Below the pieces are notes generated by a model. That model was given only the letters and a program-made list of their open reading frames with translations, was not told the DNA's origin and made no database searches. DNA of 64,000 nt from Andrena cerasifolii. Lineage: Eukaryota > Arthropoda > Insecta > Hymenoptera > Andrenidae. This document shows, one piece after another, positions 35,165-47,700 of the stretch. Location: positions 16,071,433 through 16,135,432 of the forward strand of contig NC_135120.1 of the NCBI RefSeq assembly GCF_050908995.1, read 5' to 3'. The position numbers and the translations under genes were made by a program. The first letter of the stretch is position 1. Each line of letters opens with the position of its first letter.

Positions 35165-38100
35165 ATTACTGTTTATGTTTCTAATTATCGGAAGAATAAT
35201 TTTCTCTGCAATTTCAGGTGAATCAGTCATGATCTGCTTCACTGTTCTTGTGTGCAAACTGTACTTAACTGATTAACGAAAGATCGATGCGAGATCTCAA
35301 TCAGAAAGTCGATTTTTTTGTGGTATTAATACCAGATGCGTAATATCACGTTTCTAGCCAATACAAATAAAAAATGTTCTTATTAGAATCTCCTAATATT
35401 ACGTAAGTAGTGTTTTAGGGTGTAGGGCACCTTAAAGTGTCACCAATCAATAATCGCATTTGATTTCGATACTTGTATAGTAGAAACCCCATGTCAATAA
35501 TTCTTTGCTTCTTCTAATCTAATAATATTTCCTCAGGTTCATAAGTAATCTAATTTCTTTTAGAATTTTTCTCACACTCCTATTTTATCTGTATTGTAAT
35601 CGTTAACAAAAACTCTTGCATTTTAAAATTGCAACTGATTAAAAAATGGAATTTCACATAAGTTCCTACAAGTGAAAACACCATCTACGTTTTAAAACAG
35701 TACAACGTTTCACTATAAAATTTTAATTAAAGGCACACAACATGTCAAGCTCTGATTACGTTGAATACTCACATTTCTCTTATCTTTACCAGTAGAAGTA
35801 TGCAAAGAAACGTAATGTTACGTAACCGTGAGAGCATAAAAAAGAACGCATTTTTACGCGTCCAACTCAAAGTGAGTTAAGCTTCTTATTGCTTTTTAAA
35901 GTTGGCGATATTGAGTGCACCAGAAGGTTGGCTTTTCAGGTCGTATTTTCTTAAAACGTCGCGAATTTACTTGTTCTTCACCGCGAGTAATTCATGCACA
36001 GTGCTCGGACCTACGTTTCATTCCAACAGGGGGACCTCTTGCCGCAATATGAAAAAAGTCACCCCCTTTTTCGCGCGGTCCCGCGGGAGAAACGCGCGCA
36101 CGTCTGATTTTTTGTCGCCAGCACGGTTGTTTCGCAAAGTGCGACGCACAAGGAGGTGGAAAGGGGTGAACCAGACACGAATTAACATTACCGAGGGTTG
36201 CGTTTTAATCTGAGGCGTGTCGGGTTGACGCGCGTATGAGTCAGAGCTCCGCTCACCTGATACCGTGCAATTTTCGGGGACCCTTAATCCTGGGACTTCA
36301 GCTCAAATTATCTTATACAAATACACAATTTTCTGTCTTCCTTCACTTCACAGCAGGTTGCTTGTGTCTTGCATCCATGTAATCAGATTTTATGATTTTG
36401 GATTTAATATTTGGATGTGAAGAAGAGTTGCATTTCTGTGGAATTGCATTCCATTGAAATATTTAGAGACATTTAAAATTATGTATGAGATTTAATTCTG
36501 TGAAATATATACATAGGTACTTTTCTGAGTTAAAATTTATAGTAAATGGAGATCGATTAGCCACTGTAAATAGGGTAACACAGAAATGGCAGTGTAGCAA
36601 AAATAATTGATATTCTACTGAATTAATGTCGCATTAAAAAATGCAAATCTTTGTCTGAAAAGTAATGAGATTTATTAGAGAATCTCCTTTCACAATACTA
36701 TCATTCCAAAATAGTATTTTCTACAGGATACGATTATCTTGCTAAATTTTTAACGTAATAATTCGCGCAGCAGTGAAATAGGCGATATATTAATATTGAT
36801 TATTTGTATATTAGAGAGGCTTCGAATCAGTCAAGAATCTCGAAGTCCTCCCAGGGTTAAACAGCTTCTACGAGGGTGGAGCCGTGGCAACGCGAACCTC
36901 TGCTACCCTGTGCCACAGGGTTCGCCAACCCCAAAGATTGATGGTGACAGCGCAGGGGTAGCGCAGAGTCATTGATTCGGGAGAGGAAAGTTTAAAGTTT
37001 CACCCGAACACGTATTGCCTCTTAAATACACTTAAGCTTAACAGCTTTTTTGGATGAAGATTTGGCAGACATACCTGCAAGTTTATCGTTTCATCGATAA
37101 TAAGACTCGTATTTTACCGAAGCATAATACTAGATTGTACAATAAATTGAATCTCACTGAAATGATAAATCGTGTGACCATAAATTCCTCTCAACCCTTA
37201 AACCCTTTTTTTTTAAATTCGCCTGTATAACATATACGAAAAATACGATAATGCTATTACTTATAGCTTACTGTTATCTGATATTAGTTTGCACAACAAC
37301 TGAAAATATTCCACTTTCCCAGCTACGCGCAAAACATTTGTGTCTCGTTTTCTGTAACGAATAAATGAAAAATCAAAATGATTATCATCGTTCCACTATC
37401 AAATTTCCCAAAAACGAAATTGGTGGTTGCAGTCAAGTGCCTCTCTGAAAATCATTTCATTTCTGCCTGGCAATAATAGATGATATTGCAAATGACGCAA
37501 TGTAATAATATTTTATTGGAAAATTCTAAAGTGCGATAGAATTGAAATAATTTATTTCATCGTCGATCGATTTTAAGCTAATAGACGTTTCGAATTTGTT
37601 GTGTTCCAGGTACGTACTCACGATTTTAACATACGATGCACACTGATGCGCTCCACTAACACAGACACGGACGAGACGTCGTGTAAGTAAATTGAATATT
37701 TTTATACTATATCTATTTTCTACTAACTTTTCGTTTCCTTTTCTTGTTATAAGGGGGATTCATTTCAGAGCTGTCTTTTTGATTGAACTTCCTCTTTTTA
37801 GTCACATTTCGAATATAACATCTAAATACTAAATTTCTTGAAAAAGCTTTGAACTTTTTGAAAATAAATTATTAAGAGCATGGGAAGACCTTTGCACTCG
37901 AATAATAAATCGATATCATCTACTTTCTTTATTTTCATAATAAATTGTAATGAGTATGCTAAAAATCATAAATATTGAAAATTACAGAAGTCAACGTGAT
38001 ACTTTTGATACTTTTTAGATATTTAAAGAGATTGTTACGCCCCTCCCTTGCTTTATTTTTCCATTTTTCACTGTTATCTTTCAAATAATTCTCATAGGTA

Positions 38101-41100
38101 ATTACTTAATTATTAAGCGTATACTTTCAAAAAGAACATAAAATTCAGGTGCTCTTCGTAATATGTATTCTTATTGGACCACAAGTACCTACTCCCAATC
38201 GCCGCATCGTCTTCGCAATATCTCTGAAAACCTACATCACTTTTTGTTAAAACTTGTCAAACTTTTTCAGCACGTATGCCATTTTGAATAAAATAAATCA
38301 TACATACAATAAAACTAAGTAGTTCCTTTTCGAAAAAAAAAACATTCGAGCTCAACAAGCTGATTGTTATTGGACACAGAGTATTCGTTTTTAACCCGTG
38401 CTCTCGGACCGCCCACCGGGGCAACGCTGACTTATACCAAAAGTAATTTTTACATCCTCGAGTTTAGACCTCACTATTACTCGGCATACACTAATGCAAT
38501 ATCTGTGGATTCTGCGTTGAAACACTCACAAACCATCGTGTATAACGTCAGAAATATATATTCAGCATTAATTAGCGTATTTAACATAGAACCTATAAAA
38601 TCTTTATTTGAGTCACAAACGAAATTAGACCCATTACCAAAGGTGCAAATTAATTTGTGAAAAATAATTCCCTCGCCTCGCGTGATATCATTCATGGCTT
38701 GCAAGCTGTACCGACATCGTTTCCGAATAATCTGACGAGATAGTAAGAAGCGCGGTTCAAGCGTGAGAGGCTAATCTCGATTCTGCTACGACATACGGAA
38801 AGCGACGAGAACGAAGATGACTCGAACGATCGTACAGCCTCGAAGGATGATGATCCTCAAGCGCAACCTGTCCTCCGACATCTGCACTCGATTCGAGAAC
38901 GACACGCCCCGCGCAATCGTCGGGTTGCTTTGCTTGTTTACGAGTTGCCTAAACATCAGCCAGTGATTTTCCAACGTTCGCGTGAACGGGTTCTCGCATC
39001 CGCCACATCTGGCTGACACTAATTCGAATTTCTGTAACGGCGGAATTTTACGGTACGAACTCTTCCTCCATCCCGAACGCACTGCATCGATGTCTTCTCG
39101 AGTTTCCTGGAACCTCGACTTTCACAAATGATGGCCATCGAATTTCCAATTTAGAAGGGCAGAATTATTTTGCCACACATACAGGCATCCTTCCTCGGGG
39201 AAATTTTATACGCATTAGCAGTGGAGAAATCAAGGAAAGCTGTGGGTGCAGTAGAATTTGAAAGAAAATTCTTAGTCCTTCGCAGTTGTAAACTGTCTGT
39301 ATATTGATTTTATTCCGACGAGTAGTATTATATTTTGTTCAATTTTTAATACTTTTATTTAAAGAAAAAGAATACTCTTCTATCCTGCGTGAATTTAATA
39401 TTCTTTCAATTTAATTCAGATCTGCTGAAATACAAAACTTGAAAAGAATTGTAAAGGGCTCGCAGTAATTGCTACCTGTTTTTTTTCTTCTTTTTTGCAG
39501 AGTAAAATTAACATTATTATCTATAAAATATCCGCAAAAATGAAGAGTGCAGTAAGCCGTCGAGATTTTCAATCGACTTTGATCACAATTGGTAACTATC
39601 CTCCGCTCGAAGCAGCTCACAGTAGTAACAAGCTCCAACAATAAAGCACAAAGTAGGTACTACCAGGCATAACTAAATAAACCATGACTTAATATCTCCG
39701 CGCAGAAAGAACTGGCCATCGCAGAAATTTGAATGCAACACACGTAACAAAAGACAGTGTTCACCCCAACATCCCTGAAAGTACAATCTTCCACTTTACA
39801 CGCAGAATAAAAAGGTTCGAATCACGTAACGTTAGAAAAAGAAAACGTTGCGTCTCGGGGGTAAAGATTGAGTTGTAAGAAGCTTCCCTCGTTCACGTGG
39901 CACAGAAAGCTCGGCCGTATTCGCAATATTATTGTACCGAGTGGTTGGAAAGCTTATAGAGTCCACTCCCGTGGACACGAAGCAAAAAGGGGCGCAATCG
40001 CGTCAGCATTTCCGCCGCGACTATTGTAGGCTGAGCGGGAATCTCCTTAAATCTGGCCCAGAGTTTTACCTGCTTTCAAACGACCGACAATTGGACCATG
40101 CCACGCTGTGTTAAACCGAGAACGAAGCTGTTTGTGCAGCCGTCTCGCGTCTATCTGAACGGGGATCACCTGGACCGACGACTCTAAAGTCTTGTCTTAC
40201 TCGGTGTTTATCGAAGCAATTCCCCGCTAACGGGGCAAAACGATGACCGCGCGGGACGTCATGGCCATTTAACGATAGTTGAAACGCTTCGCGATTCACG
40301 GGGAAAAATCTTCACGGTTCCTTGGCCTCTCGGCGATGTTTACTTTCGCCTTGGTTATAATTGTCTCTCGTCTTCCTGGTGCGTTGCCTCTCTAGACGCT
40401 GAGTGTTTTCGACGCGAACCGGCCTTTGCTTGGAAAAGGAAATACTTCTGTGTGATTTTTAGATTTTATTGCTGCTCCCTGGGGACTCAGCGTGGGAAGA
40501 GTAATCGTTTGTGTGCGATAGATATAGGTGATCGTACAGTTGGGAAACGTAAGTTTATCTGGGAGTAGGAACATAATTTGGGATACTAGACAAGGTCGTT
40601 TCTTTTAATTTGTTAAATCGGGAGGAAGAGTTAATTTGTAGAATTTAATAATTACACTCGTCTGAAAGTTTTTTAACAAATTCAGTGGATTAAAATTACG
40701 CTCTTTTTATGCCTAGGGTAAAATGTTAGTCATTTCCAGTTATTCGAGTAAATAGTTGCCCAACACTCAACTTTGAAAGGTAATTTCACCCCCTAAACAG
40801 AAATTCCTACCTGTTTGCTGAGTTTCATCGAAATCGGCATGCAAAGGTACGAATCCACGATGAGATTTTACATGGGACTTTTCTATAATGAGACAAAAAT
40901 CTCAGCAACAACTAAACGTTCCTAAATAATGGAAATACTCGCGACAGATGAGATTTTAGAAAATATATCATGAAACTTATCTCGTGAAAGTCTAATTTTA
41001 CCAAACTAGTGACAAAATAATGAAAAAATAATAAAATAATTAAATAATTGTGTTATGAGAGTAAAATATATATGTGTATTATAAACTTCCATTTAAGAAG

Positions 41101-41204
41101 TAATAAATTCGTAATAATAATAATATTTTTGTCTCATTAAAAATTGGCCAATGTCTCTTGCAAGTTCCACTAGCGACTCATACCGAATTGTATACAATCA
41201 TACG
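35165..41204. other. Unassigned mosaic DNA
   Basis: Long AT-rich stretches (35170-35880, 36280-36800, 37040-38400, 39150-39830, 40560-41200) alternate with GC-rich islands (35990-36250, 38700-39120, 39850-40400). Frames are short. The 98-codon + frame at 38364-38660 is AT-rich, has no similarity I know, and is best left unassigned. A hairpin-rich GC patch at 36898-36968 is listed separately. Confidence 0.5.
36898..36968. repeat. GC-rich patch with two competing hairpins
   Basis: ccctgtg and cacaggg (36906-36912, 36914-36920) form a tight perfect inverted repeat. A wider inverted pair, ctctgctaccctg (36898) and caggggtagcgcagag (36953-36968), overlaps it. The patch stands out from AT-rich flanks. 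It could be a remnant of an inverted-repeat element or a structured RNA. No further evidence. Confidence 0.4.
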
Positions 41205-41288
41205 AAGTGTCAGTAATAGAACATCCGAATAACAGAGTGTTCGGATAGTGGAGTATTCGGCTAACGGAGATTATGCGAGGTCCTACTG
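41205..41288 (-). mobile_element. Pogo/Tigger-like terminal fragment
   Basis: On the minus strand the end reads cagtaggacctcgcataatc, directly next to TA (41289-41290). It continues with repeated ccg-tta/ccgaata words at about 16-17 bp spacing (cgttagccgaatac, ctatccgaacac, gttattcggatg). CAGT termini beside TA, with such subterminal sequence, are familiar from Tigger/pogo elements. The other side begins cagtaatagaacatccg but lacks a TA next to it and matches only weakly. No transposase is present. Confidence 0.4.
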
Positions 41289-43530
41289 TATATTTCCTTA
41301 CAGCGATAGAATGATGTCGGGATAATAACGTGCCAGGGAGCAAAGTCAATAAAATTCTCAAGTCTCGTGTAGCAATGTGACCGAATAAGCACAGCCATAC
41401 ATAACGCAAACCGCATTCGGTGGTATGTACCCGCAACGATATCGCTTTACACACCGCTTAAGAGGGTCTCAAGTTAGTCCGTAAATGTACCTACCCCTGC
41501 AAGGCACTATAGAACAATGAACCTAACCCGAGTGCGCTCTATATTGTGACAACATATTGGCCAAGTGATGTGTCTTAGGCATCTCATTACTTATTACTGG
41601 ACAGTCACCCGAACTTCCAGCTACGTTACCCCGCAACTGTGCCCGTGTCGCCGTAATCTCGGTCGCACGTAACAACCCTCCGAAGCTCGCCGTGGCGTCT
41701 TCGTTAAGGCGGAATGAGCGCTAACACCATTTTCCAACAAGCAACGGGGTGGTCTCGTCACGGGCCAATCAACTGGCCCCCCTCTCCGCCCGCTCCCTAG
41801 TAGACCCTTGAGTACCTAAAATTACGAGGTCCGTCGCCCAGCCTATCGGTCGCTAACGACTCAATTTCCCATCGATGCTAGGATCGCAGTCGCCTCCGCT
41901 CTGCTTGTTTGTTTTTCCAATTTTCCGTCGACCCAGGTAAATAGACGGCCGCCCCCGGCGGAGCGTTTGAACGGACGTCCTCCAGAAACTAACGGTGTCG
42001 CGCGAAGAGGCTAAAAGGGGTCTAATTGTGTCTACCAAGAAATTAGGGACAGTCGAGCCGTACTCCAAACATCCCGCCCGAAAGGAACCCTGTCTCCCTC
42101 CACGCCGACAGATATCCCTGCAGAGGGGTAAAAAAAATATCCACCCAGCAGGAGACGCGGCGTCTGGCGTCCAGGAGGCCTGGCCGGGGCGAGCGCGCCC
42201 ATTGTCCTGCGTTCCGGCACCCCGTCACGACTGTTTAGCCTTTAAATGCAAATCCCTGACCGGGACAATACCTGGCAGGATTGGCGTGAACTGTTCGCTT
42301 TGGGTGGCTCGCAATGTGCGCAACAGACACCGTACCGATATTGCGGCACCTTGGTCCCTAGCCTGCTATTTTTCAAGATGGCACATAGGAGTCTGCACAC
42401 CTCCGGTCTGAGAACGTCGCCTCGTCTGTTGGCCAAATTTTGTTACTATCGCGGCGTGCCGTACCACGTGTCGCTTGCCGGGAAAAAGAATGGCTACCGC
42501 GAGGGAGGACGGTACGTGACGAAGAACAATCGGCCGCAGATCTCGGAACAGATGGATCGACGATACCACGGATCCAGATGGAATCTGGTAACACTCCGGC
42601 ACGTTCCTGGGGTATAAAGAAAACCGTGCCGCGGGCTTTTGCACGCTGCTCGAAACATCCTGTCGCGCCGCGCGATAACGAACTGTGCCATTTCCCGCGT
42701 GCAACTTGTGCAGCGCATCTTGGACTGCTCTGCTATCTTGGAAAAGTTTCGCGATTCGTTTTGTCAGCTGCAGGAAAGGAAGGTGTTATACCTTGGTGGT
42801 GGTGCGGCGTGGGAAATGGGGAGGAGCTGGACGATTAGTCTGTGTAATAGATCCTTTATAGTGGGTCCTCTAGGGTTCGTCGTATTGTTATGGAAGGCAG
42901 AGTGGTGTGATGTATCTAACAATTGGAATTGTGCAGGCTGTTTCACTTAATTGTATCACCTGGAGTATTTAAATTTATTTTTAAAATGTTTCTTACAAAA
43001 GTTGCTTAGTTTTGTGGAAGCCGGTGTATAGTAACGTAAGTTTTATTCGTGAATCGATACGAAACATGATTCGGACTATTTGAAAAATTGAAGAACTGGC
43101 AGACTGCGAGGGTAAATGTGGTGCACATATAGATGAAATTAATCGTTGTGTAAAAAGAAATCGCAATTGTACAACAGCTTTTTCCGATCGCGCTGTTTTC
43201 GAGAAAATCTATTTTAATTTCTTTGTTAGTCAAGCGCACATATTCCGGGCGGATTTTCGAACTTATTTTTCGGGAAAACAAAGCTGTTGCGATCTACCAA
43301 TGTCTAGTGTACCTACTTGATGAGTTTGGGGAATTGATTTTCTGGACAACGAACTCTTAAAAGAAAAAGTGTCATTCGATATGTTCTGCTTATTTCTACA
43401 TGTAGAATTCCCTCCTTTTGTATTGCACCACCAGTTCGATGACACTTTACGTACATATCGACCAAAATTTTAGGATCACTCTGTCAATTGAGGGCAGTAC
43501 AGATTTTCTTATTAAGCATTGCAACTGATC
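41289..43530. other. Unassigned DNA with a large CpG-rich island
   Basis: About 41640-42780 is GC-rich and crowded with overlapping frames on both strands (longest 138 and 132 codons, 41995-42411 and 42440-42838 plus). Several are open at once in different phases, which is what GC-rich non-coding DNA gives. No domain is recognised. After 42850 the sequence becomes AT-rich. Confidence 0.45.
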
Positions 43531-43646
43531 CGAATAAATTTTTATTCGAATAATTCAATTTAATTTAATTTAGTCGAATAAAAATTTATTCATTATTCTT
43601 CATTTTATTCGAAATTTTTTCATTTCTAAACATTTATTCGAATAAT
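43531..43646. repeat. AT-rich palindromic repeat built on ttattcgaataa
   Basis: cgaataaatttttattcgaa at 43531 is mirrored by tcgaataaaaatttattca near 43573, and a further ttattcgaataa sits at 43634-43645. Three or four copies of the palindromic word lie in 116 bp with low-complexity AT between them. It could be simple-sequence expansion or a decayed MITE end. Confidence 0.65.
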
Positions 43647-44394
43647 GCCCAAATCTGCATTGTAATCATCGCTGAAAGTCTTAAATTCAAATTAGACCAC
43701 TTGTAATACCTGCGATATAATTTTAAGGAAAATCGTCTGAAATGAAAAGTAATTAACAATTACAACAATTACAGTCATCTCATGTTTACCTGTACCCATG
43801 TGCACCTACGTCCTCCCACATATCTTAAGAAAATAAAATTCGTTCATAGTTTTTGCCACGATACTTTGGATGCACGTTATACAAATACACGCGAGCCCCT
43901 GTTTTTGTATTATCATTTGGCATTAGAAGGGAGGAGTTGCACACTGTTTTTGTTAAAGAGATTATTTTTAGTTGGACGCTATTTATGTGTGTTTTAACAC
44001 GTCACACGAAGGCGGCGTATTGAGAAGCTAGAAGGGCGGTCTAAAAGAAATATAACACCCTGTGTTTCGGCTTGTACGTGGGTCACGTACGAGTTGTACA
44101 TCCCGTGGACCCGAAGCATGATCCCCGACCCGACATCCAGATGGACCGCGAGAACACGACACTTATTAACACAAAGACAGCGCGAAGAACTCCTGGTTTT
44201 AACATCCGATCACATAAGGAATAGTCTTCTGAAGAAGCTGAGTTAATATCGTTCTTAAAAGCCGCGAAAATTGCGCGTTAAAGAGTTAATGATGGACAAT
44301 ATAGAAGGAACACTGCTAGTAAAAAATAATGTAAAATTTTTACTTCAGTCGAAGTGATTTTAATCGATAGAAGGGAAGTGAGGAAGCTACTTAT
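43647..44394. other. Unassigned DNA
   Basis: Short frames only. A perfect 7-bp hairpin with a 3-base loop (gtacgtg/cacgtac) lies at 44074-44090. Nothing else is supported. Confidence 0.45.
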
Positions 44395-44700
44395 ATACAG
44401 TGCATCCCAATACTATTCGCAAAAATAGAAACTCGATTAAAAGATTTGTATTGAGGGAAAAGAAATTGAGAAAGTGGTAGAAAGGAAATTTGGTTCCTTA
44501 GGAAATATCATAAAAGTATGTCAAAATACAACATCAAAACTTTTTGCACTGTCCAAAAGTAAAGGAAAATCCTAAAATTAATTGTGATGCACCAACATTT
44601 CTCTACAAAGAACATATTACTCCAAAGCTTCGAACCAAAAGTCACTTGTGGCATAGTAAGTTCTATTAGCAAAAAAGATATTTATACCGAAAGCTGTCGA
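44395..44700 (+). mobile_element. Possible Tc1-like terminal fragment
   Basis: tacagtgcatcccaatacta followed by ttcgcaaaaatag starts at 44397 next to TA. It resembles the acagtg..cc...attcgca ends of insect Tc1-like transposons. A second gcactgt occurs at 44548-44554 in inverse orientation but without TA, so the partner end is uncertain. The AT-rich interior has no transposase. The assignment rests on recall of the terminus alone. Confidence 0.3.
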
Positions 44701-47700
44701 CAATATTCTGTTCCTGAATAAAAACTTGAACTGGAAGATATGAAAGAAATCAAACGGCGAGTTCCACCCCAAAACATCCATTTACGCCAATAATCTTCTG
44801 ACTCAGTGCATAATACATAAAGGAGCAGTACCGCGGGTAAAGTGCCATCAGTTATTATCCGAGAATGGTCGTTTAGGGCGCAAGAAATTCCTGACTCGTA
44901 GCTGAATATACAAAACGGGCGTAAAACCAACCCTGTGACTGAGTATTCAGGAGGGTGGTGCAGGGATTAGCAATTTCTCCAAGTGCGGCTGTGTTACGTC
45001 CCAGGGGCACCATATCGCTCCCCGATACCAATCGATGCTGCCATCGATCACTCGCACCCCATACTCGAAGCAGGAATCTCTCCTTGGGCTTCTCCTCACT
45101 CGACCGTGCGCGGAAGTCGCACTGCACGACGAACTGGCAAGAAGCATGCTTCACTTCCTACTTCTCGCCTCAATGCACCGATTTTAAGAAATTCCAGAAC
45201 AACCTCAGCTGGTTTTTCTGTAGCTCGCAGTGGCGGACTGCGTCCGAAAATATTGCTTGCCCACGTACAACTATAAAGCTATCATTTAATTTTAATAAGA
45301 AATAAATAAAATCTTCGAAAAACACATAAAAGTACAATTAAACTTTTCGCGAAATAAATATATCCTCGAAAAATGATTTTATTCAAATAATAATACAACC
45401 TTCAAATCTTAATTTCTCGTCTTCTCCGGTGGTGCACCCCGCTCTTCATTTCCAGGGCTGGAATCGCCGGAAGAAAATTTCGAAAACCAACGCCGAATAG
45501 TACGTTCATTAGCGCTACCCTCCCCCCAAAGCTATATTAATATTACGTGCGGCGTCGACCGCAGAATGACCGAGTTTAAACTCATAAAGGGAAATTACGG
45601 TAAAGAATCTAAAGCGTTCGAACGGACCTAATGCAAACTCATTACTCTTCCCAGAAAACTACGTCATTCCTCTATCACACGCCTGAAATCCCTGGCACCA
45701 AACCGAACAACAGCTTCCTCCATATCAAAAGAAAAACTCTGCCACCCTTATTCCCCTTCCAAACGACGCGGTTCGAAAAAACTGCCGACTCGTTCCGCTC
45801 CCGATATATCCGCCGTCGTTGACATGATTTAAAGCCGTTCCAACGATATTCCGAACGTACCTGAAACGACCGTTCCTAGGGCGTATCGGGAATCTTTATC
45901 GGAATTCGCCCTGCACCCTTAGCGTATTTGGATATCATTGTGGAGGCGCGTGGGTGTGCGTTAATGTTCGCTGTTTTGCGCGGCTGGGGTGGGGGGAGCG
46001 GGGCAGGGAGGGGGAGGATTTAAGGACCCTCGTACGTTCGGGCGCGTATAATTGTCTGAGTATGCGTAGATTCGGTGAAATCTTCCTCACGCGTGCGGCA
46101 TAGCAGACGCACGGAATCACGCAAACACCCGCCGCGAATACCGAACGAATGCCTGGCATCGGTTCACCCGGTGCAAGCCGGAGAAGGGTGGTAATCCGAT
46201 CCGGTTCCCGCCGGGACGGGGGGGCTGCACCGCGAATTTCGTATTCCACTCGTCCTGTCTTTCATTCCGCGCGCCGTTATCTCTTCTTTCCTTGCCCCGC
46301 TGCCGCGCCGCACCCCGCGACGACTACCGCGCAAATCGAACTGAATTCGGCGGCGATTCCACCCGAAGTGCGAGTGCCTTTCCTCAGGGGGGCAGCGGGA
46401 ATCGTAAACTACCGCGCCAGTGGAGTAAAATGGAATGGAGTAATGACTGGAGAACGTGTGGGAGGCTGGGAAGTGATGGAACGGGGGAGAGGGGGTGGAG
46501 TTACGAGGAAGGTTTTCATTTAGGCAGGGTTTAGTATCGGTGGGGTTGAAAAGTCGCTGCTTTTATTTTGCGCACATGTTATAACAGGAGGAAAGCTAAA
46601 TTCGGGATAACAGACTTATACGAATTATTACAGCACTTGAATATTCAACATGCGCTCGAAAACTAAGCTGCTGCAAAAAAACTCAGCGCTGCAAGTAGCT
46701 GTCGCTAATAACCAAGCAGTAAACGCGAGTTTAAACTAATAAATAAAATAAAAAAAATCATGTACCTACCTATGAAAATTGTGACAATCCGCGGATTTAT
46801 GGATATGATGTAACACTGGTACACACCCCTCCGAATACTGCGCAGACGAGAGCAAGATTTACTGTCTGAACTGGTGGACACAGATTTTTCGGGCCACCCC
46901 GTTGTAGCAAGACGGAAGGATGCCTCTTACGCGGCTAATCGGCGTGTTCAGCGCGACTAATCGGACTTTCGGTTCCTGAGGACATCTGTTACGGTTGGAC
47001 CGGATGCTTCGTTCCACGCAAGCACGACGCAAACGTGTTTGTCATACCGTTGACTTTCGGCGTCGTCGTGGTGCTCGAAGGAATTAGAGGGACACTTATT
47101 CAAACACGCGCGGTTAAAAGTGGTCCCCCATCGGTGCTACCTCGTGGCATTCATCGTCAGCTTTGTGAGGACGGCGACGGGTTACACCGTGTCGTTACGA
47201 AACAGGGTATGCGCTCGTTCCTGCGCCTCGTGAAGAACACAGCCATTGCCGGGCACCGATGCGTGGCAAATTCGAAGACCCCTGGCTCGTCGGTCCTCCA
47301 AGTAATCGGAGAGATGCAGCAGCGCCCTTCCGGTGACCGAGTTTGCGGAAAAAAATGATTATGTATCAGCTTTTCTTTAAAAAAAGAAACGAATTCGGTC
47401 GTCCACAGCGATGAGACACCTGAGAACGTTATTTTGATTGTGACGTGGAATATTTCGCGGAGAAGTAATAAAGGTACCTATGCAATGCTCGGCTTTAAAA
47501 ATGTTTAAAAAGTTTAGAGCGCAGGGCAGGGTTTGGGAGAAATGATTTGTTGCAAGTGAAACTGTTAGGCAAAATTAAGAACGAGGGACCATTTTTTCTT
47601 CTATGCGATCCAATAGTCATATGTCGTCATGCAGTACGATTTTTATAATATTGTGAAGCAGTTTTGGACAGTATAAGAAATTTAAATAATTAAATGCAAG

